Assembly: GCF_028527925.1 (NCBI RefSeq)
Contig: NZ_JAPESW010000009.1
Span: forward strand, 61,791-125,790
Source: Cellulomonas fimi
Lineage (GTDB): Bacteria > Actinomycetota > Actinomycetes > Actinomycetales > Cellulomonadaceae
Length of the DNA stretch: 64,000 nt
Direction of reading: 5' to 3'
Shown: positions 1 through 8,997 of the stretch, one piece after another
Numbering within the stretch: position 1 is the stretch's first letter
How the letters are laid out: each line of letters opens with the position of its first letter
Notes under the pieces: model-generated
What the model saw: only the letters and a program-made list of their open reading frames with translations
Databases searched by the model: none
What the model was told of the DNA's origin: nothing
Made by a program: the position numbers and the translations under genes

Positions 1-167
1 CGAGCGGTGTCGCGCCCGCGACGACGCCCGGCACCGCTCCCGACGCCGGCGACGAGGCGGCGGAGTCCGACACCGCCGACGAGCCGCTCGAGCTCACGCC
101 CGTGTCGCCGGACCTCTTCGAGGACGCGACCGAGGACGAGGAGCCCGCGGAGGCCCCGCAGGACTGA
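1..167 (+). CDS. C-terminal end of an unidentified protein (partial)
   Basis: An open frame enters from the left edge and stops with TGA at 165-167, giving about 54 residues. The tail is rich in Ala, Pro, Asp and Glu and is probably disordered. It holds no recognisable domain, so the gene cannot be named. It converges on the YihY gene and is followed by a strong hairpin. Confidence 0.5.
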   Translation, partial: SGVAPATTPGTAPDAGDEAAESDTADEPLELTPVSPDLFEDATEDEEPAEAPQD

Positions 168-195
168 CGGCACGTGCCGGGCGGCCGGCACCGCT

Positions 196-239
196 CACGA
201 CGACGCCCGCACCGATCCTCCGGTGCGGGCGTCGTCGTG
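196..239. terminator. Bidirectional terminator hairpin
   Basis: A perfect 19-bp inverted repeat (196-214 with 221-239) has a 6-base loop. It lies between the stop codons of two convergent genes, so it can serve both strands. There is no clear T-tract, as is common in high-GC actinobacteria. Confidence 0.7.
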
Positions 240-282
240 CGTGCGGACGATCCGCCGCGGGACTTCCGCGGCCGGTGGGCCG

Positions 283-1383
283 TCAGCGGCGGGTGCGGTC
301 GTCGCGCGCGTCGTCGTCGTGCTTGCCGCGGCTGGCGCGCTCGCGCAGCTCGCGACCGCGGCGGACGTCCTCGGCGGCCTTCGCGGCCTTCTTGTCGCTC
401 GCCTTGGTGTCGCGCGCGGGGAGCTGGATCGTCTCCTCGGCCTCGATGCCGCCCTGGAGCTCGCGGCCCCGCTCGAGCTCGGCGTCGAGCTCCGCGCCGA
501 ACAGCAGCGCGAGGTTGCTGATCCACAGCCACAGGAGGAAGACGACGACGCCCGCGAGGGACCCGTAGGTCGCGTCGTAGGACGAGAACGTCGTGACGTA
601 GAAGCCGAAGGCGACGGACGCGACGACCCACACGACGAGCGCGACGGTCGCGCCGACGCTGATCCAGCGGAACTTCGGCTGCCGGACGTTCGGCGTCCCG
701 TGGTAGAGCAGCGCGATCGCGATGACGACGAGCGCGACGACGACCGGCCACTTGAGCACGTTCCAGACGGTGACGGCGGTGTCGCTGAGGCCGACGGCGT
801 CGCCGATCGTCTGGGCGACCGGGCCGGACAGGACCATCGCCGCGACGATGAGCACCGCGATCACGACGAGCACGAGCGTGATGAGGAGGATCACCGGACG
901 CAGCTTCCAGATCGGCCGCCCCTCCTCGACCTCGTACACGCGGTTCATGCCGCGCCCGAACGCCGCGACGTACCCCGACGCCGACCACAGGGCCAGCAGC
1001 ACGCCGAGGATCAGCGCGAGGCCGGCCTTGGTGTTGGACGTCGCCGCCTCGACGATCGGCTGCACCGTCTCGGCGGCCTGGTCGGGCGCGCCGAGGTCCG
1101 CCACGAGGTCCATCACGCGGTTGAGCGTCTGCTCCGGGTCGCCCACGAGGCCGAGCACCGACACGACCGCCAGGAGGGCCGGCGCGATCGCGAGCACGGC
1201 GTAGTACGTGAGCGCGGCGGCCTGGTCGGTGCACTCGTCGGCCAGGAACTCGCGGAACGTCTTGCGCGCGACGTACTTCCACGACGGCTTCGCGAGCTCG
1301 CCGGGGGAGTCGGGCTTGCGCGGGTCTTCTGGATCGGGTGCGGCCTCGGTCGTGCTGCGGCTGCGGGACGGGTCCTGGGACAC
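283..1383 (-). CDS. YihY/BrkB-family inner-membrane protein
   Basis: This 366-residue integral membrane protein belongs to the YihY/virulence factor BrkB family, whose molecular function is unsettled. After a charged cytoplasmic N-terminus of about 45 residues come six hydrophobic segments near residues 54-80, 119-141, 161-186, 208-227, 240-263 and 273-301, in the usual family pattern with the first helix preceded by a QAAALTYY motif. The C-terminal 60 residues are charged and probably disordered. The GTG start is preceded by AGGAGG. It lies downstream of the oxidoreductase gene on the same strand, 146 bp away, so co-transcription is possible but not shown. Confidence 0.88.
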   Translation of the reverse strand: MSQDPSRSRSTTEAAPDPEDPRKPDSPGELAKPSWKYVARKTFREFLADECTDQAAALTYYAVLAIAPALLAVVSVLGLVGDPEQTLNRVMDLVADLGAPDQAAETVQPIVEAATSNTKAGLALILGVLLALWSASGYVAAFGRGMNRVYEVEEGRPIWKLRPVILLITLVLVVIAVLIVAAMVLSGPVAQTIGDAVGLSDTAVTVWNVLKWPVVVALVVIAIALLYHGTPNVRQPKFRWISVGATVALVVWVVASVAFGFYVTTFSSYDATYGSLAGVVVFLLWLWISNLALLFGAELDAELERGRELQGGIEAEETIQLPARDTKASDKKAAKAAEDVRRGRELRERASRGKHDDDARDDRTRR

Positions 1384-1529
1384 GACGCCTCCTGGTGGGA
1401 CGCGGCGACTGCGGGACGCCTCTTGCCCGACTGGTCCGACCTGGCGAGGCTAGGTCGGCGCTCGTGCGGCCGCATCCGGGACGCGTCCGGGACGTCGACC
1501 GGCCGGCTCGGTGCCGGGCGCCGCGTGGC

Positions 1530-2150
1530 TCAGGAGGACGCGGCGGCGAGGTCGTCGCGCTCCGCGAGACGCACCCCGGCGACCCGGTCCTCGATGCGCT
1601 GCAGCCACCGGTCCCGGCGCGCGGGGGAGACGTCGGCGACGCGCGGGTGGCTGAGCCACCGCACCGGGACGCCCATCTTCTGCCAGACGCCGCGCACGGA
1701 CGCCTTCTGGACGGTGTTGCCGAACAGCCAGCGGTAGGCCGTGCCGGGCGTCGTCATGGTCGTGGCGACGGTCACGCGACGCAGACGCCCGAACCGCGCG
1801 CGGGGGAGCCCGAGCATGCCGTCGTCGTACGCCCAGCCGGGCAGCAGCACCTTGTCGTAGAACCCCTTCATGACGGCCGGCGCGGTCTCCCACCACACCG
1901 GGTGCACGAGGACGAGGTGGTCGGTCGCGTCGATGCGGGCCTGGAGGTCGAGCACCATGGGATCCAGGGTCCGGTGCTCCCGCCACGCGGCGAGGTCGGC
2001 CCGGCGCATGACGGGGTCGAAGCCGACCGCGTCGAGGTCGACGACCTCGGTCTGCTGGCCCGCACGCCGTGCGCCGCTCGCGGCAGCATCCGCGAGCGCG
2101 TGGCAGAAGCTGCCCTCGTAGGGGTGGTTGACGACGACGGTGGTGCGCAC
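1530..2150 (-). CDS. Flavodoxin-fold NAD(P)H oxidoreductase (quinone reductase-like)
   Basis: This 206-residue protein is of the NAD(P)H dehydrogenase (quinone)/modulator-of-drug-activity type, FMN-dependent enzymes that reduce quinones or similar electrophiles by two electrons. The N-terminal strand and phosphate-binding loop ([11 protein letters not shown]), the [19 protein letters not shown] segment and the LPGWAY segment are typical. I chose GTG at 2150 because GGAGG sits five bases upstream. The longer frame to 2174 would run into the operator repeats. It is divergent from a TetR-family gene, and the three palindromes between them make it the likely target of that repressor. Confidence 0.85.
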   Translation of the reverse strand: MRTTVVVNHPYEGSFCHALADAAASGARRAGQQTEVVDLDAVGFDPVMRRADLAAWREHRTLDPMVLDLQARIDATDHLVLVHPVWWETAPAVMKGFYDKVLLPGWAYDDGMLGLPRARFGRLRRVTVATTMTTPGTAYRWLFGNTVQKASVRGVWQKMGVPVRWLSHPRVADVSPARRDRWLQRIEDRVAGVRLAERDDLAAASS

Positions 2151-2160
2151 ACGAGCCTCC

Positions 2161-2209
2161 TGAACGATGTTCAATTGAACGGTGTTCAGGTTGCGCTGAA
2201 CGCTGTTCG
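2161..2209. promoter_or_regulatory. Three-copy TetR operator
   Basis: Three palindromes of the form TGAAC-NNT-GTTCA lie at 2161-2173, 2176-2188 and 2197-2209 (the last ends in G). Their start-to-start spacings are 15 and 21 bp. They fill the gap between the divergent oxidoreductase and TetR genes, the standard place for an autoregulated TetR operator. Confidence 0.85.
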
Positions 2210-2262
2210 GTTGTCAAGGTGGCCGTGGTGCGGCACCTGCCGTGACGGCCGGAGGAGGCGAC

Positions 2263-2829
2263 GTGGCGGAGCGGCTGGACCGCGAGCGGATCGTCCGGCG
2301 CGCGCTCGACCTCCTCGACGAGGTCGGCCTCGACGGCCTCACCCTGCGCCGCCTCGCGGGCGACCTGGGGGTCCAGGTCGCCGCCCTGTACTGGCACGTG
2401 CCGAGCAAGGCGGCGCTGCTCGACGAGATGGCGACGACGATGCTGCGCGACCTCATCGACGCGGCCGGACCGGAGATGCGCGACCTGGTCGGCGAACCGT
2501 GGCAGGACTGCGTGCGCGTCTCCGCCGACCGGTTCCGGGCCGCACTCCTCGGTCGTCGCGACGGCGCGCGCGTCTTCAGCGGGACCTACGTGACCGACGA
2601 GCGGCTGCGCGGCTGGGTCGAGCTGCCGCTGTCGATCCTCGTGGACGCCGGGTTCGCCGAGGGCGACGCGAGCCGCGCGTGGTCGACGTTGCTGGCGTTC
2701 GTGGTCGGGTTCGTCGTCGAGGAGCAGGGGAGGCCGGACCGGGACGACGACGCCGACGTACGCTTCGCGTTCGGCGTGGACGTCGTCGTGCGCGGGCTGG
2801 AGTCGCGGCTCGCCGCCGACGCGGTGTGA
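2263..2829 (+). CDS. TetR-family transcriptional repressor
   Basis: This is a 188-residue regulator. The N-terminal helix-turn-helix lies at about residues 8-55 ([21 protein letters not shown]), with the [13 protein letters not shown] signature of the tetracycline-repressor branch. The C-terminal helices resemble the TetR_C ligand-binding and dimerisation domain. GTG at 2263 is the preferred start because GGAGG lies seven bases upstream; an in-frame GTG at 2242 has no such site. It very likely represses itself and the divergent flavin oxidoreductase through the triple palindrome. The ligand cannot be told from sequence. Confidence 0.88.
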   Translation: MAERLDRERIVRRALDLLDEVGLDGLTLRRLAGDLGVQVAALYWHVPSKAALLDEMATTMLRDLIDAAGPEMRDLVGEPWQDCVRVSADRFRAALLGRRDGARVFSGTYVTDERLRGWVELPLSILVDAGFAEGDASRAWSTLLAFVVGFVVEEQGRPDRDDDADVRFAFGVDVVVRGLESRLAADAV

Positions 2830-2852
2830 CCAGCGTCGCGCCCCGCCGCGGT

Positions 2853-2881
2853 TTGACCCTGGCTCACGCGGTCCGTACCCT
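2853..2881 (+). promoter_or_regulatory. Sigma-70-type promoter for rplU-rpmA
   Basis: TTGACC at 2853-2858 and TACCCT at 2876-2881 are separated by 17 bp. This would give an untranslated leader of about 150 nt before the L21 gene. I see no known leader motif in it. Confidence 0.65.
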
Positions 2882-3035
2882 AGAACGTCGGCGCGTCGTG
2901 TGCGCGCTGGTCATGTGTGCCGCCGCAACGGCGTCGACGCGACTCCCCTCGGACCGGTCTCCCGGGCGCTGCGGGACGTGCGCGGGCGCAGGCAGGCACC
3001 GGCAGACTTTTGACCGAGCAGTTCGACGAGCAGAG

Positions 3036-3356
3036 ATGAGCAGCAACGTGGTGTACGCGATCGTGAAGGCTGGCGGCCGCCAGGAGAAGGTCGCGGTGGG
3101 CGACGTCGTCGTCGTCGACCGCCTCGCCGCGCAGGCCGGCTCCACCGTCGAGCTGCCGGCGCTGCTCCTCGTGGACGGCGAGAAGGTCACCACCGACGCC
3201 GCGGCGCTGGCCAAGGTGAAGGTGACGGCGGAGGTCGTGCGGGACGAGAAGGGTCCCAAGATCGACATCCTCAAGTACAAGAACAAGACCGGCTACCGCA
3301 AGCGCCAGGGTCACCGCCAGCAGCTGACCCGCATCAAGGTCACCGGCATCAAGTGA
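3036..3356 (+). CDS. rplU: 50S ribosomal protein L21
   Basis: L21 binds 23S rRNA in the large subunit and needs L20 for assembly. The 106-residue product carries the family pattern [13 protein letters not shown] near the start, a [23 protein letters not shown] stretch split over residues 73-95, and the basic C-terminus. It begins four residues earlier than many homologues (MSSNV); GTG codons for residues 5 or 6 are possible alternative starts. It is first in the conserved pair with rpmA, 65 bp away. Confidence 0.97.
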   Translation: MSSNVVYAIVKAGGRQEKVAVGDVVVVDRLAAQAGSTVELPALLLVDGEKVTTDAAALAKVKVTAEVVRDEKGPKIDILKYKNKTGYRKRQGHRQQLTRIKVTGIK

Positions 3357-3421
3357 GTCGTCCCGCGGCGCGCTGACGCCGCGGCCCCCGCCTTCCGCAG
3401 CAGCAAGAGAGCAGGTCAGTC

Positions 3422-3679
3422 ATGGCACACAAGAAGGGCGCGAGCTCCTCGCGCAACGGTCGCGACTCCAACGCGCAGCGCCTCGGCGTCAAGCGCTTCG
3501 GCGGTCAGGTCGTCAAGGCCGGCGAGATCATCGTCCGCCAGCGCGGCACGCACTTCCACCCCGGCAACAACGTGGGCCGTGGCGGCGACGACACGCTGTT
3601 CGCGCTGACCGCCGGCGCGGTGGCCTTCGCCACGCGTCGCGGCCGCAAGGTCGTGGACATCGTCAGCGCCGAGGCCTGA
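3422..3679 (+). CDS. rpmA: 50S ribosomal protein L27
   Basis: L27 (85 residues) sits near the peptidyl-transferase centre, where its N-terminus contacts tRNA. The start [16 protein letters not shown] is typical of bacteria whose L27 needs no N-terminal processing, and the [20 protein letters not shown] region is the conserved core. It follows rplU in the usual order, and a strong hairpin follows its stop codon. Confidence 0.98.
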   Translation: MAHKKGASSSRNGRDSNAQRLGVKRFGGQVVKAGEIIVRQRGTHFHPGNNVGRGGDDTLFALTAGAVAFATRRGRKVVDIVSAEA

Positions 3680-3694
3680 CGACCACTCAGCAGT

Positions 3695-3733
3695 CGACGA
3701 AGGGGCGCACCGGTGCGGTGCGCCCCTTCGTCG
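3695..3733 (+). terminator. Terminator or attenuator between rpmA and obgE
   Basis: A 16-bp inverted repeat (3695-3710 with 3718-3733) closes a 7-base loop, 15 bp after the rpmA stop. It lies upstream of obgE on the same strand, so it probably separates ribosomal-protein from GTPase expression or allows partial read-through. Confidence 0.7.
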
Positions 3734-3788
3734 TGTGACGATCACGAGAGCGCCCCGGTGACGTCCGGGGCCGGACAGGAGGACAGCC

Positions 3789-5309
3789 GTGGCGACGTTC
3801 GTCGACCGGGTCGTGCTGCACGCGACCGGCGGTGACGGTGGGCACGGGTGTGCGTCCATCCACCGTGAGAAGTTCAAGCCGCTCGCCGGCCCCGACGGGG
3901 GCAACGGCGGGAACGGCGGCTCCGTGATCCTCGAGGTCGACCCCCAGGTCACGACGCTGCTCGAGTTCCACCACCTGCCGCACCGGCACGCCCCCTCCGG
4001 CACGCAGGGCATGGGCGACCACCGGTCGGGGTCGACCGGGCAGGACCTCGTGCTCGGCGTGCCCGACGGCACGGTCGTCAAGGGCACCGACGGTGAGGTG
4101 CTCGCGGACCTCGTCGGTGTGGGCGCGCGCTTCGTCGTCGCCGCGGGCGGGCGTGGCGGGCTGGGTAACGCCGCCCTCGCCTCCCAGCGGCGCAAGGCGC
4201 CGGGCTTCGCGCTGCTCGGCGAGCCGGGGGAGGCCCTCGACGTCGTCCTGGAGCTCAAGACGATCGCCGACGTGGCCCTCGTCGGGTACCCCTCGGCCGG
4301 CAAGTCGAGCCTCGTCGCGGCGATCTCGGCCGCACGGCCCAAGATCGCCGACTACCCGTTCACGACGCTCGTGCCGAACCTCGGCGTCGTGCAGGCCGGG
4401 TCGTCGCGCTACACCGTCGCCGACGTGCCGGGACTCATCCCGGGTGCGTCGCAGGGGCGCGGGCTCGGGCTGGAGTTCCTGCGCCACATCGAGCGGTGCG
4501 CGGTCATCGTGCACGTGCTCGACTGCGCGACGCTCGAGCCCGATCGCGACCCGATCTCGGACCTCGACGTCATCGAGTCCGAGCTCGCGGCCTACGCCGG
4601 CGATCTCGGCATCGAGGGCGGGCGGGTCCCGCTCGCCGAGCGTCCGCGCGTCGTCGTGCTCAACAAGGTGGACGTGCCCGAGGCGCGCGACCTCGCCGAG
4701 CTGGTCAGGCCCGAGCTCGAGGCGCGCGGCCTGCCGGTGTTCGAGATCTCGACGGCCAGCCACGAGGGCCTGCGCCCGCTCACGTTCGCGCTCGCCGAGC
4801 GGGTCGAGCAAGCCCGACGCGAGGCCCCGCAGCCCGAGGGCACGCGCGTCGTGCTGCGCCCCAAGGCGGTCGACGACTCCGGGTTCACCGTGACGCGGCG
4901 CGAGGGCGGCGGCGCCGTCTGGTTCGCGGTGCGCGGCGAGAAGCCCGAGCGCTGGGTCCGGCAGACGGACTTCTCCAACGACGAGGCCGTCGGCTACCTC
5001 GCCGACCGGCTCGCGCGGCTCGGCGTCGAGGACGCGCTGTACTCGGCCGGTGCGGTCGCCGGGGACGAGGTGCGGATCGGTCCCGACTCGAACGCGGTCG
5101 TCTTCGACTGGGAGCCCACGCTCATGACGGGTGCCGAGCTGCTCGGCGGCCCGCGCGGCTCCGACGTGCGCCTCGAGGACCGGTCGCGCCCGACCCGTGG
5201 CGAGAAGCGGCAAGAGTACCGCGAGCGCATGGACGCCAAGACGGCGGCCCGCGACGAGCTGTGGTCCGAGCGCGAGCACGGTGTCTGGACGGACCCGGAC
5301 GCGGACTGA
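3789..5309 (+). CDS. obgE: Obg/CgtA GTPase
   Basis: This essential GTPase binds the 50S subunit and takes part in late ribosome assembly and the stringent response. The 506-residue product has the glycine-rich Obg domain at about 1-158, a G domain with G1 GYPSAGKSS (167-175), G3 DVPGL (212-216) and G4 NKVD (292-295), and the C-terminal OCT domain at about 350-430. A charged tail of about 75 residues follows, as in many actinobacteria. GTG at 3789 is preceded by GGAGG. It sits in the standard L21-L27-Obg order. Confidence 0.97.
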   Translation: MATFVDRVVLHATGGDGGHGCASIHREKFKPLAGPDGGNGGNGGSVILEVDPQVTTLLEFHHLPHRHAPSGTQGMGDHRSGSTGQDLVLGVPDGTVVKGTDGEVLADLVGVGARFVVAAGGRGGLGNAALASQRRKAPGFALLGEPGEALDVVLELKTIADVALVGYPSAGKSSLVAAISAARPKIADYPFTTLVPNLGVVQAGSSRYTVADVPGLIPGASQGRGLGLEFLRHIERCAVIVHVLDCATLEPDRDPISDLDVIESELAAYAGDLGIEGGRVPLAERPRVVVLNKVDVPEARDLAELVRPELEARGLPVFEISTASHEGLRPLTFALAERVEQARREAPQPEGTRVVLRPKAVDDSGFTVTRREGGGAVWFAVRGEKPERWVRQTDFSNDEAVGYLADRLARLGVEDALYSAGAVAGDEVRIGPDSNAVVFDWEPTLMTGAELLGGPRGSDVRLEDRSRPTRGEKRQEYRERMDAKTAARDELWSEREHGVWTDPDAD

Positions 5310-5466
5310 CGGGAGCGTCGGCCGACGACGTCGCGCTCGTGCCCACGGCACCGCCGGGGTGGACGGCGCGGGATGGCGACCAGCCTGAGCGGCGGGGCTG
5401 ACCCGCTCGCGCGTCGCCGGGCGTCCGGCGCGCGGATGCGTCCGCGGTGGTGCCGGGTCGCGGGGG

Positions 5467-5481
5467 CAGAATGCGCACGTG
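5467..5481 (+). promoter_or_regulatory. Putative leaderless promoter of proB
   Basis: CAGAAT at 5467-5472 ends exactly six bases before the GTG start at 5479, and there is no ribosome-binding site. This is the arrangement expected of a leaderless transcript starting at or near the start codon. Confidence 0.45.
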
Positions 5482-6633
5482 AGCGCCGCACCCCTGCACG
5501 ACCGCCAGCAGCTGCCCGCCGCCGCGCGGGTGGTCGTCAAGGTGGGGTCGTCGTCGCTCACGAGCCCGGACGGGCGCCTCGACCCCGAGCGGCTGCGCGC
5601 GCTCGTCGACGTGCTGGCCGAGCGGCGCAACGCGGGCGGTCAGGTCGTGCTCGTCTCGTCGGGCGCCATCGCGGCCGCGATCGGGCCGCTCGGCCTGGCT
5701 GCCCGCCCGCGTGACCTCGCGACGCAGCAGGCCGCCGCGTCGGTCGGCCAGGGGCTCCTCGTCGCGCACTACACCAGGGCGTTCGCGGACCACGGGCTCC
5801 GTGTCGGGCAGGTGCTGCTCACCGCGGAGGACACCGTGCGCCGCGGGCACTACCGCAACGCGCACCGGTCGCTGACGCGGCTGCTCGACCTCGGCGTCGT
5901 GCCGATCATCAACGAGAACGACGCGGTCGCGACCGACGAGATCCGGTTCGGCGACAACGACCGGCTCGCCGCGCTCGTGTCGCACCTGGTCCACGCGGAC
6001 GCGCTCGTGCTGCTCACGGACGTCGACGCGCTGTACACCGGCCCGCCGTCGCGGCCGGGGTCGCGGCGGCTCACGCACGTCGCCGGCCCGCGCGACCTGG
6101 ACGGGGTCGACGTGTCGTCGCGGGGGAGCGCCGTGGGCACGGGCGGCATGGTGACCAAGCTCGAGTCCGTCGCGATCGCGACGCAGTCGGGCATCCCCGT
6201 GGTGCTGACGTCCGCGACGCAGGCGCGCGCCGCGCTCGCGGGCGACGACGTCGGGACGTGGTTCGCGGCGACCGGGCGACGGTCGTCGATCCGGCTGCTG
6301 TGGCTCGCGCACGCGGCGCGCACGCGCGGCCGGCTCGTGCTCGACGACGGGGCCGTGCGGGCCGTCGTCGAGCGGCGGACGTCGCTGCTGCCGGCCGGGG
6401 TCACGGGCGTCGAGGGGACGTTCGACGCCGGCGACCCCGTCGAGATCGTCGGCCCGGACGGGACCGTCGTCGCGCGCGGGCTCGTCGCGTACGCGTCGGA
6501 CGAGGTGCCCGACCTGCTGGGTCGCACGACGTCGGACCTGCGGGACGACCTGGGGCCGGGCTACGACCGCGAGCTCGTGCACCGGGACGACATGGTCCTG
6601 GTCAGGCGTCGGCGGGTGCCCGCCGCGCGCTGA
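5479..6633 (+). CDS. proB: Glutamate 5-kinase
   Basis: ProB phosphorylates L-glutamate with ATP to glutamate 5-phosphate, the first and feedback-inhibited step of proline synthesis. The 384-residue protein has the amino-acid kinase domain at about 17-270 (VVKVGSSSLTS, LVSSGAIAAA, NENDAVATDEIRFGDND) and a C-terminal PUA domain at about 290-370. A six-base-spaced -10 element suggests leaderless initiation at the GTG. proA, the next pathway gene, follows after a 219-bp gap. Confidence 0.97.
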   Translation: MSAAPLHDRQQLPAAARVVVKVGSSSLTSPDGRLDPERLRALVDVLAERRNAGGQVVLVSSGAIAAAIGPLGLAARPRDLATQQAAASVGQGLLVAHYTRAFADHGLRVGQVLLTAEDTVRRGHYRNAHRSLTRLLDLGVVPIINENDAVATDEIRFGDNDRLAALVSHLVHADALVLLTDVDALYTGPPSRPGSRRLTHVAGPRDLDGVDVSSRGSAVGTGGMVTKLESVAIATQSGIPVVLTSATQARAALAGDDVGTWFAATGRRSSIRLLWLAHAARTRGRLVLDDGAVRAVVERRTSLLPAGVTGVEGTFDAGDPVEIVGPDGTVVARGLVAYASDEVPDLLGRTTSDLRDDLGPGYDRELVHRDDMVLVRRRRVPAAR

Positions 6634-6641
6634 CGCGGCTC

Positions 6642-6848
6642 ATGAGCTCCGGGCCGCGGATGGCGGGCGCACACCGCCTCGACGAGGGGCTCTGGTTCGT
6701 GCGGGTCCCTGAGCAGGGGACGCGCGTCGTCGACGGCGGCACGCTGCTCGTGCTCGCGCTCGACGTGCGCCCCGTAGACGGTGGCGAGCCGGGTGGCGGC
6801 CGGGTCGTGGATGCGCGGACCGACGCGCGCGCCGGCGGTCTACCCTGA
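6642..6848 (+). CDS. Possible 68-residue hypothetical protein
   Basis: An ATG-initiated frame of 68 codons fills most of the gap between proB and proA. It has a plausible amphipathic core ([28 protein letters not shown]) but no ribosome-binding site, signal peptide or known domain. Its end overlaps the proA -10 element. It could be a random open frame in GC-rich DNA. Confidence 0.3.
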   Translation: MSSGPRMAGAHRLDEGLWFVRVPEQGTRVVDGGTLLVLALDVRPVDGGEPGGGRVVDARTDARAGGLP

Positions 6849-6855
6849 CGGGATG
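6841..6855 (+). promoter_or_regulatory. Putative leaderless promoter of proA
   Basis: TACCCT at 6841-6846 ends six bases before the ATG at 6853, with no ribosome-binding site. This is the usual actinobacterial arrangement for a leaderless mRNA. Confidence 0.55.
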
Positions 6856-8160
6856 ACCGCATCGCTCGAGGCACCCCTGCACGACGCCGCCGGGACGGAC
6901 GTCGCCGCGGAGGTCCGCGAGGTCGCGCAGCGCGCGAAGGTCGCGTCGCGCGCGCTCGCGACCGCGACCCGCGCCACGAAGGACGCCGCGTTGCACGCGC
7001 TCGCCGACGCGCTCGTGACCGCGACGGACGAGATCGTCGCCGCGAACGCGCTCGACCTCGAGAAGGGTCGCGCCGGCGGGATCTCGCCGGGCCTGCTCGA
7101 CCGCCTCGCCCTCACGCCCGAGCGCATCGTCGCGATCGCCGACGCCCTGCGCGAGCTCGCCGGTCTGCCCGACCCGGTCGGCGAGGTCGTGCGCGGCTCG
7201 ACGCTCCCGAACGGCCTGCGCCTGCGTCAGCTGCGCGTCCCCATGGGCGTCGTCGGCATGATCTACGAGGCGCGCCCGAACGTGACGGTCGACGCGGCCG
7301 GCCTCGCGCTCAAGTCCGGCAACGCGGTGATCCTGCGCGGCGGATCCGCGGCGGCGCACAGCAACGAGGTCATCGTCCGCGTGCTGTCGGACGCGCTCGT
7401 CGCACAGCGGCTCCCCGGCGACCTCGTGCAGTCGATCGACGCGTGGGGGCGCCCGGGTGCCGTCGCGCTCATGCACGCGCGCGGGCTCGTCGACGTGCTC
7501 GTGCCGCGCGGGGGAGCGGACCTCATCGCGACCGTCGTGCGCGAGTCGACCGTCCCCGTCATCGAGACCGGCGTCGGCAACGTGCACGTGTACGTCGACG
7601 AGAGCGCCGACCTCGACGTCGCGCTGCCGATCCTGCTCAACGCCAAGACGCAGCGCGTCGGCGTCTGCAACGCGGCCGAGACGCTGCTCGTGCACCAGGG
7701 TGTCGCGGACGAGTTCCTGCCCGTCGCGCTCGCCGCGCTCGCGGACGCCGGCGTGACGATCCACGGCGACGAGACGACGCTGCGTCTCGCGCCCGAGGAG
7801 GTCGCGGTCGTCGCGGCGACCGACGAGGACTGGGCGACCGAGTACCTGTCGCTCGACCTCGCGGTCCGCGTCGTCGAGGACCTGGACGAGGCGCTCGACC
7901 ACATCCGGACGTGGAGCTCGGGCCACACCGAGGCGATCGTCACGCGCGACCTCGCCGCATCCGAGCGCTTCGTCGCCGAGGTCGACTCCGCGGCCGTCAT
8001 GGTGAACGCCTCGACGCGGTTCACGGACGGCGGCCAGCTCGGCCTGGGCGCCGAGATCGGCATCTCGACCCAGAAGCTGCACGCCCGCGGCCCGATGGGC
8101 CTCGCCGAGCTCACGACCACCAAGTGGGTCGTGCAGGGCGACGGGCACGTCCGGCCCTGA
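6853..8160 (+). CDS. proA: Glutamate-5-semialdehyde dehydrogenase (gamma-glutamyl phosphate reductase)
   Basis: ProA reduces glutamate 5-phosphate with NADPH to glutamate semialdehyde, the second step of proline synthesis. The 435-residue protein has the aldehyde-dehydrogenase fold: [19 protein letters not shown], the [12 protein letters not shown] region, and the catalytic cysteine in [12 protein letters not shown] at about residue 272. ATG at 6853 is chosen because the upstream frame is non-conserved and a -10 element sits six bases before it. It is probably expressed separately from proB. Confidence 0.97.
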   Translation: MTASLEAPLHDAAGTDVAAEVREVAQRAKVASRALATATRATKDAALHALADALVTATDEIVAANALDLEKGRAGGISPGLLDRLALTPERIVAIADALRELAGLPDPVGEVVRGSTLPNGLRLRQLRVPMGVVGMIYEARPNVTVDAAGLALKSGNAVILRGGSAAAHSNEVIVRVLSDALVAQRLPGDLVQSIDAWGRPGAVALMHARGLVDVLVPRGGADLIATVVRESTVPVIETGVGNVHVYVDESADLDVALPILLNAKTQRVGVCNAAETLLVHQGVADEFLPVALAALADAGVTIHGDETTLRLAPEEVAVVAATDEDWATEYLSLDLAVRVVEDLDEALDHIRTWSSGHTEAIVTRDLAASERFVAEVDSAAVMVNASTRFTDGGQLGLGAEIGISTQKLHARGPMGLAELTTTKWVVQGDGHVRP

Positions 8161-8218
8161 CGCCACAGCGCGTCGTGCGACACTTGTCGCTCCCCGACAA
8201 CCCCACTGGAGGAACACC

Positions 8219-8374
8219 GTGCACAGCGCACTGATCGCCGCCGCCGAGGAAGCCGCCGAGCACGCCAACGAGCTGCCCTTCCCGCCCGTGGTGTTCGGGA
8301 TCGGGGCGTTCGTCGGCCTCGTCGCCATGCTGCTGTTCACCTTCGCGTTCCGGAGCGTCGGGACCCGCCACTGA
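8219..8374 (+). CDS. Small (51-residue) single-span membrane protein
   Basis: A GTG with GGAGG seven bases upstream starts a 51-codon frame. The product has a short acidic-amphipathic N-terminus (about 1-20) and one hydrophobic helix at about 25-45 ([20 protein letters not shown]), then a basic RSVGTRH tail. Small proteins of this kind are common between proA and nadD in actinobacteria (recalled, not searched). Function is unknown. Confidence 0.8.
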   Translation: MHSALIAAAEEAAEHANELPFPPVVFGIGAFVGLVAMLLFTFAFRSVGTRH

Positions 8375-8397
8375 GCGCGGCGGGGAGCACCGGTCCG

Positions 8398-8997
8398 ATG
8401 ACGCAGCGGCGACCTCGCCTGGGGGTGATGGGTGGCACGTTCGACCCCGTCCACCACGGGCACCTGGTCGCCGCGAGCGAGGTCGCGGACAGGTTCGACC
8501 TGGACGAGGTCGTCTTCGTCCCCACGGGCCACCCGACGTTCAAGCAGGACCAGGACGTCACGGTCCCGGAGCACCGCTACCTGATGACCGTCATCGCCAC
8601 GGCGTCGAACCCGCGGTTCACCGTGAGCCGCGTGGACGTCGACCGTCCGGGGCTGACGTACACGGTCGACACGCTCCGTGACCTCAAGACGCTGCGCCCG
8701 GACGCCGACCTCTACTTCATCACCGGCGCCGACGCGATCGAGCAGATCCTCACGTGGAAGGATGCCGAGGAGCTGTTCGCCATGGCGCACTTCGTGGCGG
8801 TGACCCGTCCGGGTCACACGTTGTCGGTCGACGGCCTGCCCGCCGACCGGGTGAGCATCCAGGAGATCCCCGCCCTGGCGATCTCCTCGACCGACGTCCG
8901 CGCGCGGGCACGCGCCGGTCAGCCGGTCTGGTACCTCGTCCCCGACGGGGTCGTCCAGTACATCGCGAAGCACAGGTTGTATCGAGGTCAGTCATGA
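8398..8997 (+). CDS. nadD: Nicotinate-nucleotide adenylyltransferase
   Basis: NadD transfers AMP from ATP to nicotinate mononucleotide in NAD synthesis. The 199-residue protein shows the nucleotidyltransferase signature [12 protein letters not shown] (about 12-23) and the second signature [10 protein letters not shown] (about 161-170). Its length is normal for the family. The stop overlaps the start of the next gene (ATGA), so the two are translationally coupled. Confidence 0.96.
   Translation: MTQRRPRLGVMGGTFDPVHHGHLVAASEVADRFDLDEVVFVPTGHPTFKQDQDVTVPEHRYLMTVIATASNPRFTVSRVDVDRPGLTYTVDTLRDLKTLRPDADLYFITGADAIEQILTWKDAEELFAMAHFVAVTRPGHTLSVDGLPADRVSIQEIPALAISSTDVRARARAGQPVWYLVPDGVVQYIAKHRLYRGQS

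Noticed and set aside
7..1737. 576-residue plus-strand frame over the YihY gene
   Set aside because: Arg/Asp-rich shadow of the minus-strand membrane protein. It has no domain and the opposite frame has six clear helices.
6602..6874. 90-residue minus-strand gene between proB and proA
   Set aside because: Ser/Arg/Pro-rich shadow. The plus-strand 68-codon frame is the better, though still weak, candidate.
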